Shown here: positions 48,718-57,625 of the stretch, piece after piece | Position numbering within the stretch: the first letter of the stretch is position 1 | How the letters are laid out: every line of letters starts with the position of its first letter | Assembly: GCF_003581585.1 (NCBI RefSeq) | Contig: NZ_QXIR01000032.1 | Span: 1-57,647 of the forward strand | Source of the DNA: Bacillus salacetis | GTDB taxonomy: Bacteria; Bacillota; Bacilli; Bacillales; Bacillaceae_B | Direction: 5' to 3' | Length of the DNA stretch: 57,647 bases | Program-made: the position numbers and the translations under genes | The notes under the pieces: generated by a model | What the model saw: the letters and a program-made list of their open reading frames with translations, nothing else | Told to the model about the DNA's origin: nothing | Database searches by the model: none

Positions 48718-49359
48718 TTATATCAGATTTAAATCCACTTGTTCATTATCAAGAAAGTATCCGCTGAATATATGATACTGTTTATTCATATATTGAGCTG
48801 AAAGCGGAGCTGTCTTTTTCTCATCCGTCTCGGATTTCATATCCGAGACAGATGACGTATCCTCCACATTCAATTCATTCTTGAGCTCTTCAGGCATAGT
48901 ATATAAAATATCCTCAATCTTCAAAACACCATCTACATTTGTTAATTTTACACCTTGATAGCCATCCTCAAAATATACTGGCCCTTCCTCGTACCTGAAG
49001 TATTCAATAAGAAATACTGAATCTCCCTTTTTGACTGCCTTGGTTTCGTCACTGTAAGAAAAGTTTGGAATGTAGAATGGCGCAAAATCAGATCCAAATG
49101 TTTGAAACCCTTCTTCCGTTTCGATGACATTTTCAAGAACAAATTTTTCTTTAAACTGGTCAGTAAAATGAGAATCTAAAATAGCATTAATCTCTTCCAT
49201 TGTCCTGGGCTTTTCGCTCAAAGAAACCTGTTTATCAAATGCTGTCTGTACTCTGTCGAGCAATGACCCCTTGTCCAAGGCGCCAGCCGGTTGCATGTTT
49301 AGTACAAAAAAGACAGCTGCAATCATTAATACGGTTACCTTCTTCATCTTAGTCTTCAT
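48718..49359 (-). CDS. Secreted protein, DUF3993-like
   Basis: 213 residues with a cleavable signal peptide (MKKVTVLMIAAVFFVLNMQ, likely cut at PAGA-L). No lipobox Cys. The mature part has an IEDILYTMPEEL element and alternates strands and helices; I place it tentatively in the DUF3993 family. Function unknown. GGGGAGAAGACTCGA precedes ATG. Confidence 0.65.
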   Translation of the reverse strand: MKTKMKKVTVLMIAAVFFVLNMQPAGALDKGSLLDRVQTAFDKQVSLSEKPRTMEEINAILDSHFTDQFKEKFVLENVIETEEGFQTFGSDFAPFYIPNFSYSDETKAVKKGDSVFLIEYFRYEEGPVYFEDGYQGVKLTNVDGVLKIEDILYTMPEELKNELNVEDTSSVSDMKSETDEKKTAPLSAQYMNKQYHIFSGYFLDNEQVDLNLI

Positions 49360-49776
49360 TCGAGTCTTCTCCCCTTTTTGGATTTCTTTTCCATTGTAGC
49401 AATCCTTGCTTGTCGATAGTATGTAAACCGTTCGTATTTAACCAACAAAAGCAGACATAATCATTTATTATTTTCATTAAATCTGTTCCCTTATATGGTT
49501 ATTTGTAAAACATAAAATGATCAAAAGAATAAATTACCATTTTAAAAAGTCAAGCATTAACCCAATGTCATATTTTGACCTCCTGCAATACCGTGTTTCT
49601 GCTCTGCTGTTGGCAGCAAGAGATAATAGGGAAATACTTTTATACTATTTGCTGCATCATTCTGCCATAGACGGAATTCCTGAGGAACAACATAAAAAGG
49701 ACGGAACCATTTTGATTCCGTCCTCGATCCAGATCATACTATTTTGAATTTCTTATCCAATACTATTGGACCTTCT
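49360..49776. other. Intergenic region between the DUF3993-like gene and the small membrane protein gene
   Basis: 417 bp. A + frame of 76 codons (49517-49747) crosses the terminator at 49692-49723, lacks a ribosome site and is not taken as a gene. Otherwise AT-rich; the promoter of the DUF3993-like gene must lie in its left part but is not clear. Confidence 0.5.
49692..49723 (-). terminator. Terminator of the small membrane protein gene
   Basis: GGACGGAA/TTCCGTCC, 9-nt loop, followed by TTTTTATG on the - strand. Confidence 0.85.
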
Positions 49777-50019
49777 TTATGACGCATATAAATCAATTGC
49801 TTTATAAATGATGAATAATATAACAAGGACGGCCGCGATTAAGTAGGTAAGGAAAATCGGATTCCTGGAATATGGGTGATCCTGCACCTTTTCTGGTATT
49901 TCAGTGTCCAACTCATTCTTCAAAGCTTTTTGCTGCCGTGCCACTTTGAAGGTATAAAGCAATGACGCTGCCAATACACCAGCGGCAATCAATAAAAGGA
50001 TTAAAACAAAGCTGCTCAT
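49777..50019 (-). CDS. Small membrane protein next to ykuI
   Basis: 80 residues with two membrane segments (FVLILLLIAAGVLAASLLY; PIFLTYLIAAVLVILFIIYKA) and a charged loop between them. ATG 50019 is set by AAGGGGTG 7 nt before it. It follows ykuI by 61 bp on the same strand and may share its transcript. Not recognised; possibly equivalent to a small ykuH-type gene. Confidence 0.7.
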   Translation of the reverse strand: MSSFVLILLLIAAGVLAASLLYTFKVARQQKALKNELDTEIPEKVQDHPYSRNPIFLTYLIAAVLVILFIIYKAIDLYAS

Positions 50020-50080
50020 TACAACACCCCTTAAAGCTTTTAAGGTTAAGTTGCCCGATACAGATATTCCTATTCCTTCC

Positions 50081-51301
50081 TTAGTACAGAATCCCGTCCT
50101 GTTCGTACAGGAATTCATAGGATAAATCCATGAATAAATATTGATTTCCCCCCATTGGGTAGGAAAATGTCCTGATGGTCTCTCCTGTTTCGATATCACT
50201 GTATGAATCGGATAAAAGCCCTGAATTCTTATTCTGCATCCTTATGATATTCTCCAGGAAGTAGGGACGCCAGCTCCAGTTCTTCCCTTTAAAATCCGGA
50301 AATACTTCCCATTGATACTTTTTCCTGACAAGGTTATCCGTCAACTGGAACCCATTTTCGTCACAGATATACAGCCGGAAAAATTTTTCTTCTACATTCT
50401 TTGCAAGGCTGATAAGCAGGCTGTCTAAACTATCTGAGTGCTTCCTTAAATCATTTATCTGCTCATTGATTTCCCTTTGAAGCTGTTGTGTAAGAGTATA
50501 CACCGCTTTTAAATGTCTTTTTTCATGTTCTATATAATTCCGGCATTTGGTCTTTAATTTTTCCTTGAGAATGTCTCTCCCCAAAAAATCACGTGAAGGC
50601 TTATGAAGATAGAATCCTTGATAATATCTTCCGCCATTTTTCCATGCAAAGTGAAGCTGGTAATCCACTTCAATATTTTCGAATAGGAGGGTGGAGCCAA
50701 TTTTCCTCGCCAGCATTGAAAGGCTGTATAAAATGTTGTGGAAGGTTGTATTTCCTGCTTCTATACGCAGATGCTGCAGATCCACCTTTAAAATGTCAGG
50801 ACTGACCTTAGCCAGCCTTTCCCATTGATCACTGTCACCGCCTATGTTATCGATGGCAATCTTGATGCCATAGGTCTTATAGTATTGGATAAGATGAAAT
50901 AATTGTTCAAAGTCACCTTTAAAGTGCTTTTCAGAAATTTCGAGGACGACCTGATTCATCTTTAATCCTTTTTCACAGAAACGCAATAATAATTCAAGCA
51001 ATGACTCTCCTTCGTCCATCATCAGAAGGTTTGCATCCCTATTGATAAAAAACCATGCAGTAATATTATGGTCCAGGGACATTTCTAGTGCTTTTGACAA
51101 TATGTAATTGTCTACTTCAAGACGGAATTCATCTGGTATTTCCTCGTCCAGAAAGAATGGCCCCAAACTGATAACCCCGTTTTCACCCTCGTACCTTCCC
51201 AGTATTTCATAACCCATGATTGTATGTTCATCGGCGCTGAACACAGGTTGAAAATAAGGAAAAGCCCGTTCTACATTCGACATGATTTCCAATGGATCCA
51301 T
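50081..51301 (-). CDS. ykuI: EAL-domain protein YkuI
   Basis: 406 residues: EAL domain (to about 245) and the PAS-like YkuI_C domain. B. subtilis YkuI binds c-di-GMP in its crystal structure. Motif state here: EIL at residues 32-34 instead of EAL, acidic LEISE kept, loop 6 reads D151-N152-I-G where active enzymes have DDFG, and KVD (172-174) is kept. Binding is plausible, strong phosphodiesterase activity doubtful. ATG 51301 behind GGGAAGTGG is preferred to an upstream GTG. Confidence 0.92.
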   Translation of the reverse strand: MDPLEIMSNVERAFPYFQPVFSADEHTIMGYEILGRYEGENGVISLGPFFLDEEIPDEFRLEVDNYILSKALEMSLDHNITAWFFINRDANLLMMDEGESLLELLLRFCEKGLKMNQVVLEISEKHFKGDFEQLFHLIQYYKTYGIKIAIDNIGGDSDQWERLAKVSPDILKVDLQHLRIEAGNTTFHNILYSLSMLARKIGSTLLFENIEVDYQLHFAWKNGGRYYQGFYLHKPSRDFLGRDILKEKLKTKCRNYIEHEKRHLKAVYTLTQQLQREINEQINDLRKHSDSLDSLLISLAKNVEEKFFRLYICDENGFQLTDNLVRKKYQWEVFPDFKGKNWSWRPYFLENIIRMQNKNSGLLSDSYSDIETGETIRTFSYPMGGNQYLFMDLSYEFLYEQDGILY

Positions 51302-51384
51302 AATAACCACTTCCCAATGATTAAATATTACCTGAGTATATCATATCCCTGCGTAAATTAGAGGTGAATTTTCTGTAAAAGAAA

Positions 51385-51416
51385 CAAAAAAAATCAGCCT
51401 GAGATTCCAGGCCGGA
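51385..51416 (-). terminator. Terminator of fadH
   Basis: CGGCCTG/CAGGCTG stem (one G-U) on the - strand with eight T after it. It lies beyond MITE D, so the fadH transcript would include the element. Confidence 0.75.
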
Positions 51417-51438
51417 AAGGAGAATCCTTTTATTAAAA

Positions 51439-51592
51439 GGCTGTTTTCGCATATATAAGTGCTTTCGGGGTTTTACTTTCTAAAAAGAAATAGCAGCTCT
51501 TTTCTTTCCTGCTTAACGGGGTTTTAACGGCTATTAACCAGGATGTTAATTGAAATTTATATTAAATAGCAACAATGTCTACGAAAAGATTC
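51439..51592 (+). mobile_element. MITE copy D
   Basis: 154 bp. Left end GGCTGTTTTCGC (51439), right end CGAAAAGATTC (51582-51592). The internal GGAAAAAT hairpin is lost. Exact target duplication TATTAAAA at 51431-51438 and 51593-51600; the right copy includes the fadH stop codon. Confidence 0.9.
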
Positions 51593-51594
51593 TA

Positions 51595-52353
51595 TTAAAA
51601 CGGAAAACGATTCAGCCATTGGCCGCCGTCCATCGTTATGCACTCACCGTTGATATAGGCAGCTTGTTCTGATGCCAGGAAGCCGGCAAGGCCTGCAATT
51701 TCTTCAGGTGTACCCAGCCGTTTCAAGGGCACACTGTCGATTGTTCTTGTGGCAGCCTCTTCCGATTCCCACAGTTTCTCCGCTCCTCCTGTCCTTTCTA
51801 TCGGTCCTGGAGCGATTGCATTTGTCCTGATGCCATATTTATGGCCCCATTCAACAGCTAATGTTCTTGTGAGTGACAGGACCCCAGCTTTCGCTGCTGC
51901 TGAATGGGCAACACCTGCACCGGCGTTCCACGCATATGTAGCCACCATGTTAATGATATTCCCTTTGGTTCCTGTCTTTATCCAGTGATTCACAGCTGCA
52001 TGGGAACAAAAAAAAGTGCCATTCAATACAATATCTATAACCGACTTCCAGCCATTTGGAGAAAGTTTTTCGGCTGGGACAATGAAATTTCCTGCCGCAT
52101 TATTGATTAAAGTGTCCACGCCTCCGAATTTCTCTGCTGTGAATGCAATCATTCTTTCTGCATGTTCCGGTTCACGCACATCCATTTGAAATATGTCCAG
52201 GTTCCCAGGAAGTGATGAAAACTCATCTTTCACCCCCTTCAGCCGTTCAAGATCTCGTCCAGTTACAACCACATTCCATTCTTTTCCTAAAAAATATTCA
52301 GCCATGTACTTTCCCATACCATTTGATCCACCAGTTACAATCACAGTTTTCAA
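51595..52353 (-). CDS. fadH: 2,4-dienoyl-CoA reductase (SDR family)
   Basis: 252 residues, short-chain dehydrogenase fold: NADPH-binding TGGSNGMG near the N-terminus, NNAAGNF, then IDIVLNGTF and the segment APGPIERTGG seen in FadH/YkuF. It reduces 2,4-dienoyl-CoA in unsaturated fatty-acid beta-oxidation. The classical YxxxK Tyr is not in place (segment AHSAAAKAG has Ser-Ala before Lys), as in dienoyl-CoA reductases. TTG start behind GGAGGCGAAATAG. Confidence 0.9.
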   Translation of the reverse strand: MKTVIVTGGSNGMGKYMAEYFLGKEWNVVVTGRDLERLKGVKDEFSSLPGNLDIFQMDVREPEHAERMIAFTAEKFGGVDTLINNAAGNFIVPAEKLSPNGWKSVIDIVLNGTFFCSHAAVNHWIKTGTKGNIINMVATYAWNAGAGVAHSAAAKAGVLSLTRTLAVEWGHKYGIRTNAIAPGPIERTGGAEKLWESEEAATRTIDSVPLKRLGTPEEIAGLAGFLASEQAAYINGECITMDGGQWLNRFPF

Positions 52354-52445
52354 CTATTTCGCCTCCATTAAATGAATGAATAATCACTCATTATCTTTAT
52401 GTCAGAATTATATAACAATTAACCAATAAAGAAAACACTTCTCTC

Positions 52446-52482
52446 AAAAAAAAGCCGATCGTGAACTGAATCACGGCCGGCT
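52446..52482 (-). terminator. Terminator of the 73-codon gene
   Basis: AGCCG-GC-CGTGA/TCACG-AT-CGGCT on the - strand with eight T after it. Confidence 0.88.
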
Positions 52483-52610
52483 AGTTTATCTATATTCAAC
52501 TTGAACTTTTCACGAACTAACTATGCTTCAATGCCATTTAAAGATGAGATATTCCCTCCTTGTTCAGGAAGAGAATCAACCGGCAGGGGCAAAAAGTAAA
52601 CACTCTGCAA

Positions 52611-52832
52611 TCAGGATTGATCTTGATTATTAACAAGCATCTGATGCAGCTGGGCCAATGTCCGGATGATGGTCTTTTTGCGATTATATCCTTTTGAATT
52701 GACTGTCAGGTCATTTAATTGTACAACTACTTGTCCCCAAGATCCCAATGGCTTAAAACCGTAAACGAAAACCTTGACTTCTCCTTGATCCGTTGGCAGG
52801 ATGATCATTTCCATATGTCCATGTTTCGTCAT
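52611..52832 (-). CDS. Hypothetical small conserved-type protein
   Basis: 73 residues, soluble, beta-rich start (MTKHGHMEMIILPTDQGEV) and a basic helical end. ATG 52832 is set by AAAGGAG 8 nt before it. It has its own terminator about 130 bp past the stop. I do not recognise the family. Confidence 0.68.
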   Translation of the reverse strand: MTKHGHMEMIILPTDQGEVKVFVYGFKPLGSWGQVVVQLNDLTVNSKGYNRKKTIIRTLAQLHQMLVNNQDQS

Positions 52833-52975
52833 AAAACATACTCCTTTGCTGTTAAACTCTGGGCAAGCAATGCTATGTACCATTACAATAAAAGTAAATT
52901 ATTCCACTGCACTTTGTCAACCTATAGATTTCCAGACTGACAGTTAAGCATAGTACATGTTTAGAGTATGGAATT

Positions 52976-55075
52976 CTAATTTTCAAGTATCAAATGTTCA
53001 TTGGCTTCTTTCTTGAGTTCCATCTGGCTGTTAATCGGCGGTTCTCCTTCCTGCCTTTTCACATAATGGTAGTTACCTTTGGAATCCTGCTTTCTTGCTT
53101 TCATATTGTCCTTCAATGTAAGATCAAGAATATCCAAAAGTCGTTTTTTGATGCTTCCTTTGTATATAGGAAACAGGATTTCAACCCGCTTCACCATATT
53201 TCTTGTCATCATATCAGCAGAAGACAGATACAGCTTCCCTTCTCCGTTATGATGAAAATAATAAATACGGCTGTTCTCCAAAAACCTTCCTACAATGCTG
53301 ATCACCCGGATATTTTCACTGACACCCTTGATGCCTGGTCTGAGACAGCAAATCCCCCGGATGATAAGGTCGATTTTCACCCCTGCCGAGGATGCTTCAT
53401 ACATCTTCTTGATCAACTCCTTATCTGTCAAGGAGTTCATTTTAGCAATGATCCTTCCATTCCCGTAAACCTCATGTGATACAATTTCCTGATCAATCAA
53501 CTTAATGAACTCATCCCTTATATCAAAAGGTGCAACGACCAAATGATGGAACTCCGGCTTTTCTGTATATCCGCTAAGGTAATTAAAGAAATTGGTTGCA
53601 TCAATGCCAAACTTCCTCTTAGATGTTATGATTCCCATATCAGTATACAGCTTGGCAGTCTGGTCATTATAGTTTCCGGTTCCCAAATGTACGAAACGAT
53701 CAATCCTGCCGTGTGTTTTTCTTACGACAAGAGTGATTTTGCTATGCGTTTTCAAGTTATTCATTCCATAAATGACATGGCAGCCTGCCTTTTCCAGTTC
53801 CTTTGCCCACTGGACGTTATTTTCTTCATCAAATCGTGCCTTCAGCTCAACAAGGACAGTTACCTGCTTACCATTTTCAGCTGCCCTCTTCAACGCTTCA
53901 ATGACAGGGGAATCACCACTAACCCTGTATAATGTCTGTTTGATGGCCAGAACTTGCGGATCGTCCGCAGCAACGGAAACAAAGTCGACAATCGGCTCGA
54001 AGGATTCATAAGGATGATGAAAAAACAGATCCTCATGAAAAGCTTTTTCAAAAAGATCTTCATCCGATTGGAGATCCCGTGGAGGCTGAGGTATGAATAC
54101 TTCAAACGCTAAGTTTTCCCGCTTCTTTTTTATATGGCTGATAAAACCAAATAAAAAGGTAAGGTCAAGCGGACCTTCTACTTTATAAACATCTTTGGCA
54201 TGGATTTCAAGCTCTCTGAGGAGGTAATCAAGAACCTTTTCATTCATTCTCCCCTCTTGGACCTCCAAGCGGACAGCCGCTCCCCATTTTCTCTTCTTCA
54301 ATTCCTTTTCAATCTCCAGGAGCAGATCCCTTGCACCTTCCTCATGTATGGTCATATCAGCATTCCTTGTAATTCGAAAAGCGCTGGCTGAACTGACATT
54401 ATATCCTTTAAAGACTTTATCGATAAAATGGATGATGACATTTTCAAGGAGTATGAACATCTCTTTCCCTTCCCTGCAAGGCACGGGAATCACTCTGTCC
54501 AATACAGAAGGGACTTGAACAAGTGCTACTTTCTCTTTATCTTCATCTTCAACAGGATCTGGATTATCCATGATCACAACCAAATTCAGGCTTTTATTCA
54601 AGAGCATGGGGAATGGACGATACGCATCGACAGCCATTGGTGTCAACACTGGGAAAATCTGCTCCTCAAAAAAGATTTCCAGAAAGGTGTGCTGCTCCTC
54701 ATTCAAATCTTTTACATCCAGCAGATGAATATTCTCTTTATTCAATTGAGGAATAATCATCTTATTGAACGTGTCATCCTGAAGTGCGACAAGTTCATGA
54801 TTTTTGATGGAAATTTCCTCTAATTGCTGTATTGGCGTCAACCCTGCTTTGTTTTCGGGTTTGTTATAGTTTGCTTTCACCTGATCCTTCAGCCCCGCTA
54901 CTCTGACCATGAAAAATTCATCAAGATTGGAACTGAAAATAGCCAGGAACTTCATCCGTTCAAGAAGAGGGTTTTGATAATCAAATGCTTCTTCCAATAC
55001 TCTTTCATTGAAAGCAAGCCAGCTCAGCTCCCTGTTATTGTAATATTCATGGAAATCAAATTTCTCGGTTCTCAT
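52976..55075 (-). CDS. ppk: Polyphosphate kinase
   Basis: 699 residues, PPK1 family: N-terminal domain (NRELSWLAFNERVLEEA), head domain, and two phospholipase-D-like catalytic domains with the autophosphorylated His in the THSKITLVVRK region and a second conserved His near YYFHHNGEGK. It makes polyphosphate from ATP reversibly. ATG behind GGGAGGAGTAAC, 97 bp after ppx on the same strand. Confidence 0.97.
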   Translation of the reverse strand: MRTEKFDFHEYYNNRELSWLAFNERVLEEAFDYQNPLLERMKFLAIFSSNLDEFFMVRVAGLKDQVKANYNKPENKAGLTPIQQLEEISIKNHELVALQDDTFNKMIIPQLNKENIHLLDVKDLNEEQHTFLEIFFEEQIFPVLTPMAVDAYRPFPMLLNKSLNLVVIMDNPDPVEDEDKEKVALVQVPSVLDRVIPVPCREGKEMFILLENVIIHFIDKVFKGYNVSSASAFRITRNADMTIHEEGARDLLLEIEKELKKRKWGAAVRLEVQEGRMNEKVLDYLLRELEIHAKDVYKVEGPLDLTFLFGFISHIKKKRENLAFEVFIPQPPRDLQSDEDLFEKAFHEDLFFHHPYESFEPIVDFVSVAADDPQVLAIKQTLYRVSGDSPVIEALKRAAENGKQVTVLVELKARFDEENNVQWAKELEKAGCHVIYGMNNLKTHSKITLVVRKTHGRIDRFVHLGTGNYNDQTAKLYTDMGIITSKRKFGIDATNFFNYLSGYTEKPEFHHLVVAPFDIRDEFIKLIDQEIVSHEVYGNGRIIAKMNSLTDKELIKKMYEASSAGVKIDLIIRGICCLRPGIKGVSENIRVISIVGRFLENSRIYYFHHNGEGKLYLSSADMMTRNMVKRVEILFPIYKGSIKKRLLDILDLTLKDNMKARKQDSKGNYHYVKRQEGEPPINSQMELKKEANEHLILEN

Positions 55076-55172
55076 GTTACTCCTCCCTCCCTCTTTTGTG
55101 GACTCCTATATCTTCTCAATCCTATCAAAACCAAACCCATTCACTGTTTAGCCAAAGTAATTTTTTTGTAAA

Positions 55173-56705
55173 TCAATCTATTCTAGAAAAATTAATATCC
55201 AGGTCTGTTTTGATTGCTTTTTCCAAATGACGTTTTTGTTTTTCTGTCTGGTACTGTTCGGCAAGGAAATCCCCTTTGCAATACACAGAAATATCAAGAC
55301 GGTCTGCATTCCTCTCAATATCGATGCTTTGGACAATATTTCTTTTTGTTGCATTCAAACTATACGCCAATTTCAGTAAAGCACCCATTTCCCTCGCCTT
55401 TTGCATTTCCTCTTTTGTAAACCAGCCCAGAAAAGGCAGCATATACTGCTTCAAAGCCGTTTTGTTCTTGAATGATGAAATGCAGGCCAGCATTACTCTT
55501 TCTTTATGGAAGAAGCCATTGACCGGCCGGTTCGCCAAAATATAAAATGTATGCTGGCTGCTTGAATCGGAATCAATGTACTCACCAAGATAGTATAAGG
55601 CTGCACTGTATTGGAGCATTTTGAAATCTTCATGTGTAAGATCCAAATATCCTAAGTCGGAAAGACTGCCTGTCAATGTTGAAGCCAGGAATTTCATTTG
55701 TTTTGAGTGAAGGTCATTAATATCGAATTCATGGCATAGCTCTTCCAGACTCCTCCTAATAACAGAATCCCTGGACATTTCCACCCCGCTTTCTTCATTT
55801 GCCATTTCGATGACCAGCCCATCCCTTAAACCTTTTCGGCTGATCATGAAATAGCAAGCGTCTGTATAGCTGAACAACTGATTAAATACCTCTGCCGCAG
55901 GGAGGATGATATCCGCCCTGTCCTTTGACAGACCTTCAACCTTTTCAATCTCTTTATAGCTAAGTGGAAATAACTGCTCCAGTATTGATGATATGGCTGT
56001 TCCTGAAAGAACATACTGGTGGACGCCTGAGAGTTCATAATCTTTTTGCTGCTGGTCTATCTGGGCAATGTTCCTTGCACTCCCCCCGACACCAATTATT
56101 GGTACCCTCCTGTTCTTCAGCCAAGGCAGCCTGGAGAATTCACTCAAGAGGAAGTCTGTCAGGGTGCTCCTTTCTTCTTCTGTAATTGAATCACCCTGAA
56201 TGAATCTTTGTTTCAGGGAAACCACCCCAAATGGATAACTGTGGGAATGTATCAGTTTTCTATTTTCAAAATAAGTTATTTCCGTACTTCCCCCTCCGAT
56301 ATCTATTGTCAAAGCTGTATCTGCAGGAGTGGTTGATATAACTGCCAGGAAACCATAATATGCCTCCTGTTCTTCAGATAATATTTCGATGTCCATACCG
56401 GTTTCCTTCTTGATTATAGTCAGCACTTCCTCCTTGTTTTCTGCCTGCCTTATAGTTGCCGTCGCAACACATCTGACATTTGGAATTTCATGAAAATCGA
56501 GGACTTCCATAAAGCCTTTCAAGATATTCATTAGTTTATCAATACCTTCTGCAGCCAGTTTCATGTCCCCGTCAAGGAATGTCCTCAGCCGGGCCACAGC
56601 CTTGACGTTTTCAATCTCTTTATAACGTCCTTTTTTGTAATGCTCATAAATGACAAGCCTTATAGTATTAGATCCTATATCGATTATTGCACTCTTATTA
56701 GACAT
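55173..56705 (-). CDS. ppx: Exopolyphosphatase (Ppx/GppA family)
   Basis: 510 residues: actin-like ATPase fold with DIGSNTIRLVIYE and DIGGGSTEIT phosphate loops, followed by a C-terminal HD-like helical domain (about residue 310 on). It cleaves terminal phosphate from polyphosphate, opposing Ppk. ATG 56705 with AGGATGAT upstream is preferred to earlier in-frame codons. First gene of the ppx-ppk pair. Confidence 0.93.
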   Translation of the reverse strand: MSNKSAIIDIGSNTIRLVIYEHYKKGRYKEIENVKAVARLRTFLDGDMKLAAEGIDKLMNILKGFMEVLDFHEIPNVRCVATATIRQAENKEEVLTIIKKETGMDIEILSEEQEAYYGFLAVISTTPADTALTIDIGGGSTEITYFENRKLIHSHSYPFGVVSLKQRFIQGDSITEEERSTLTDFLLSEFSRLPWLKNRRVPIIGVGGSARNIAQIDQQQKDYELSGVHQYVLSGTAISSILEQLFPLSYKEIEKVEGLSKDRADIILPAAEVFNQLFSYTDACYFMISRKGLRDGLVIEMANEESGVEMSRDSVIRRSLEELCHEFDINDLHSKQMKFLASTLTGSLSDLGYLDLTHEDFKMLQYSAALYYLGEYIDSDSSSQHTFYILANRPVNGFFHKERVMLACISSFKNKTALKQYMLPFLGWFTKEEMQKAREMGALLKLAYSLNATKRNIVQSIDIERNADRLDISVYCKGDFLAEQYQTEKQKRHLEKAIKTDLDINFSRID

Positions 56706-56884
56706 TATTATCATCCTAATCAAAGTAATGGGTTAATCATCTTCCTTGGGTAGAGCTATTGTAAGCCAAGACCTTCCTTTATTATATTTACCTGCTTTAT
56801 GGAGAATTTAATCTTAAAGTTTTTGTGGAATCGTGATAAGGTTAAATTAATGGTTACGCGGGAATAGCAATGTAATTTAGGAAC

Positions 56885-56913
56885 TTTCCAAACCTAGAAA
56901 AAAAAGGTATAAT
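56885..56913 (+). promoter_or_regulatory. Sigma-A promoter of ykyB
   Basis: TTTCCA, 17 bp, perfect TATAAT; start site about 35 bp before the TTG start. Confidence 0.6.
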
Positions 56914-56954
56914 AGAATCAAAGATATTCCGATAATAAGGAAGGAGTTAAAAAT

Positions 56955-57419
56955 TTGAGAAATTCTCAAGATTCAGCCCCTCAAACTGCTACAATTAAAA
57001 ACCTCTCTCAAGCTGTTTTCACGGTGAACCGCCACGCCAAAACGGCTACCAATCCAAAATATTTATATTCGTTGAAAAAACAAGCACTTCAAAAGATGAT
57101 AAAAGAAGGAAAAGCTACAAAAGTCGGCTTGCATTTTTCCAACAATCCGCGCTTCAGCCAACAGCAGTCTGATGTCTTGGTTGATTGCGGAATGTATACT
57201 TTTCATATTCCTCCCGGCAGGGACGACTTTGAAAAGCTCCCGCATCTCGGCTCGCTCGATCAATCCGTAAGAAACCCGAAATGCAGAATGGGCCTTAATG
57301 AAGCCAAATTGATACTTGAGAAATATACGGGAATGAAAGAAAAGAAGGAACCTTCCCATCGGTCATATGGACGTAATTACCAAAAGCCTGTATTTAAAAA
57401 ACTGGGGGACAGTTTTTAG
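56955..57419 (+). CDS. ykyB: YkyB family protein
   Basis: 154 residues, basic, soluble, matching B. subtilis YkyB (about 155) in length, in the SQAVFTVNRHAKTA segment and in location. The start is TTG behind AAGGAG (8 nt). Function unknown. Its terminator carries MITE E. Confidence 0.88.
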   Translation: MRNSQDSAPQTATIKNLSQAVFTVNRHAKTATNPKYLYSLKKQALQKMIKEGKATKVGLHFSNNPRFSQQQSDVLVDCGMYTFHIPPGRDDFEKLPHLGSLDQSVRNPKCRMGLNEAKLILEKYTGMKEKKEPSHRSYGRNYQKPVFKKLGDSF

Positions 57420-57447
57420 ACCTCGTTATTTTCGATTCGAAAGCTTT

Positions 57448-57487
57448 ACTGTAATTTTCCAGTGTTCAGGAAAATTACAGTCTTTAT
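57448..57487 (+). terminator. Terminator of ykyB, tail shared with MITE E
   Basis: ACTGTAATTTTCC/GGAAAATTACAGT perfect 13-bp stem, 8-nt loop, then CTTTATG. The tail is the left target duplication of MITE E. Confidence 0.88.
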
Positions 57488-57491
57488 GAAA

Positions 57492-57625
57492 GTCTCTTGA
57501 CGTAAACATTGTTGCTATTCAATATTAAGCTGCTCCTTCTTTTTCGAGAGTAAGACCTTTGAATACAGCGGAAAAATCCAGCACCTGGGATTTTTCCGAA
57601 AGCAACAATATATGCAAAGACAGCC
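57492..57625 (-). mobile_element. MITE copy E
   Basis: 134 bp in - orientation. Outer ends GTCTCTTGACGTAAAC...ATTGTTGCT and AGCAACAATATATGC...CAGCC. It keeps the hairpin GGAAAAATCC/GGATTTTTCC (57570-57597) but lacks about 55 bp present in copy C. Exact target duplication TTATGAAA at 57484-57491 and 57626-57633. Confidence 0.92.

Noticed and set aside
49517..49747. 76-codon + frame
   Set aside because: Crosses a terminator hairpin, lacks a ribosome site, low-complexity product.
57404..57417. GGGGGACAG in the ykyB end as a REP core
   Set aside because: It lies in coding sequence for a plausible C-terminus and lacks the CCC arm.
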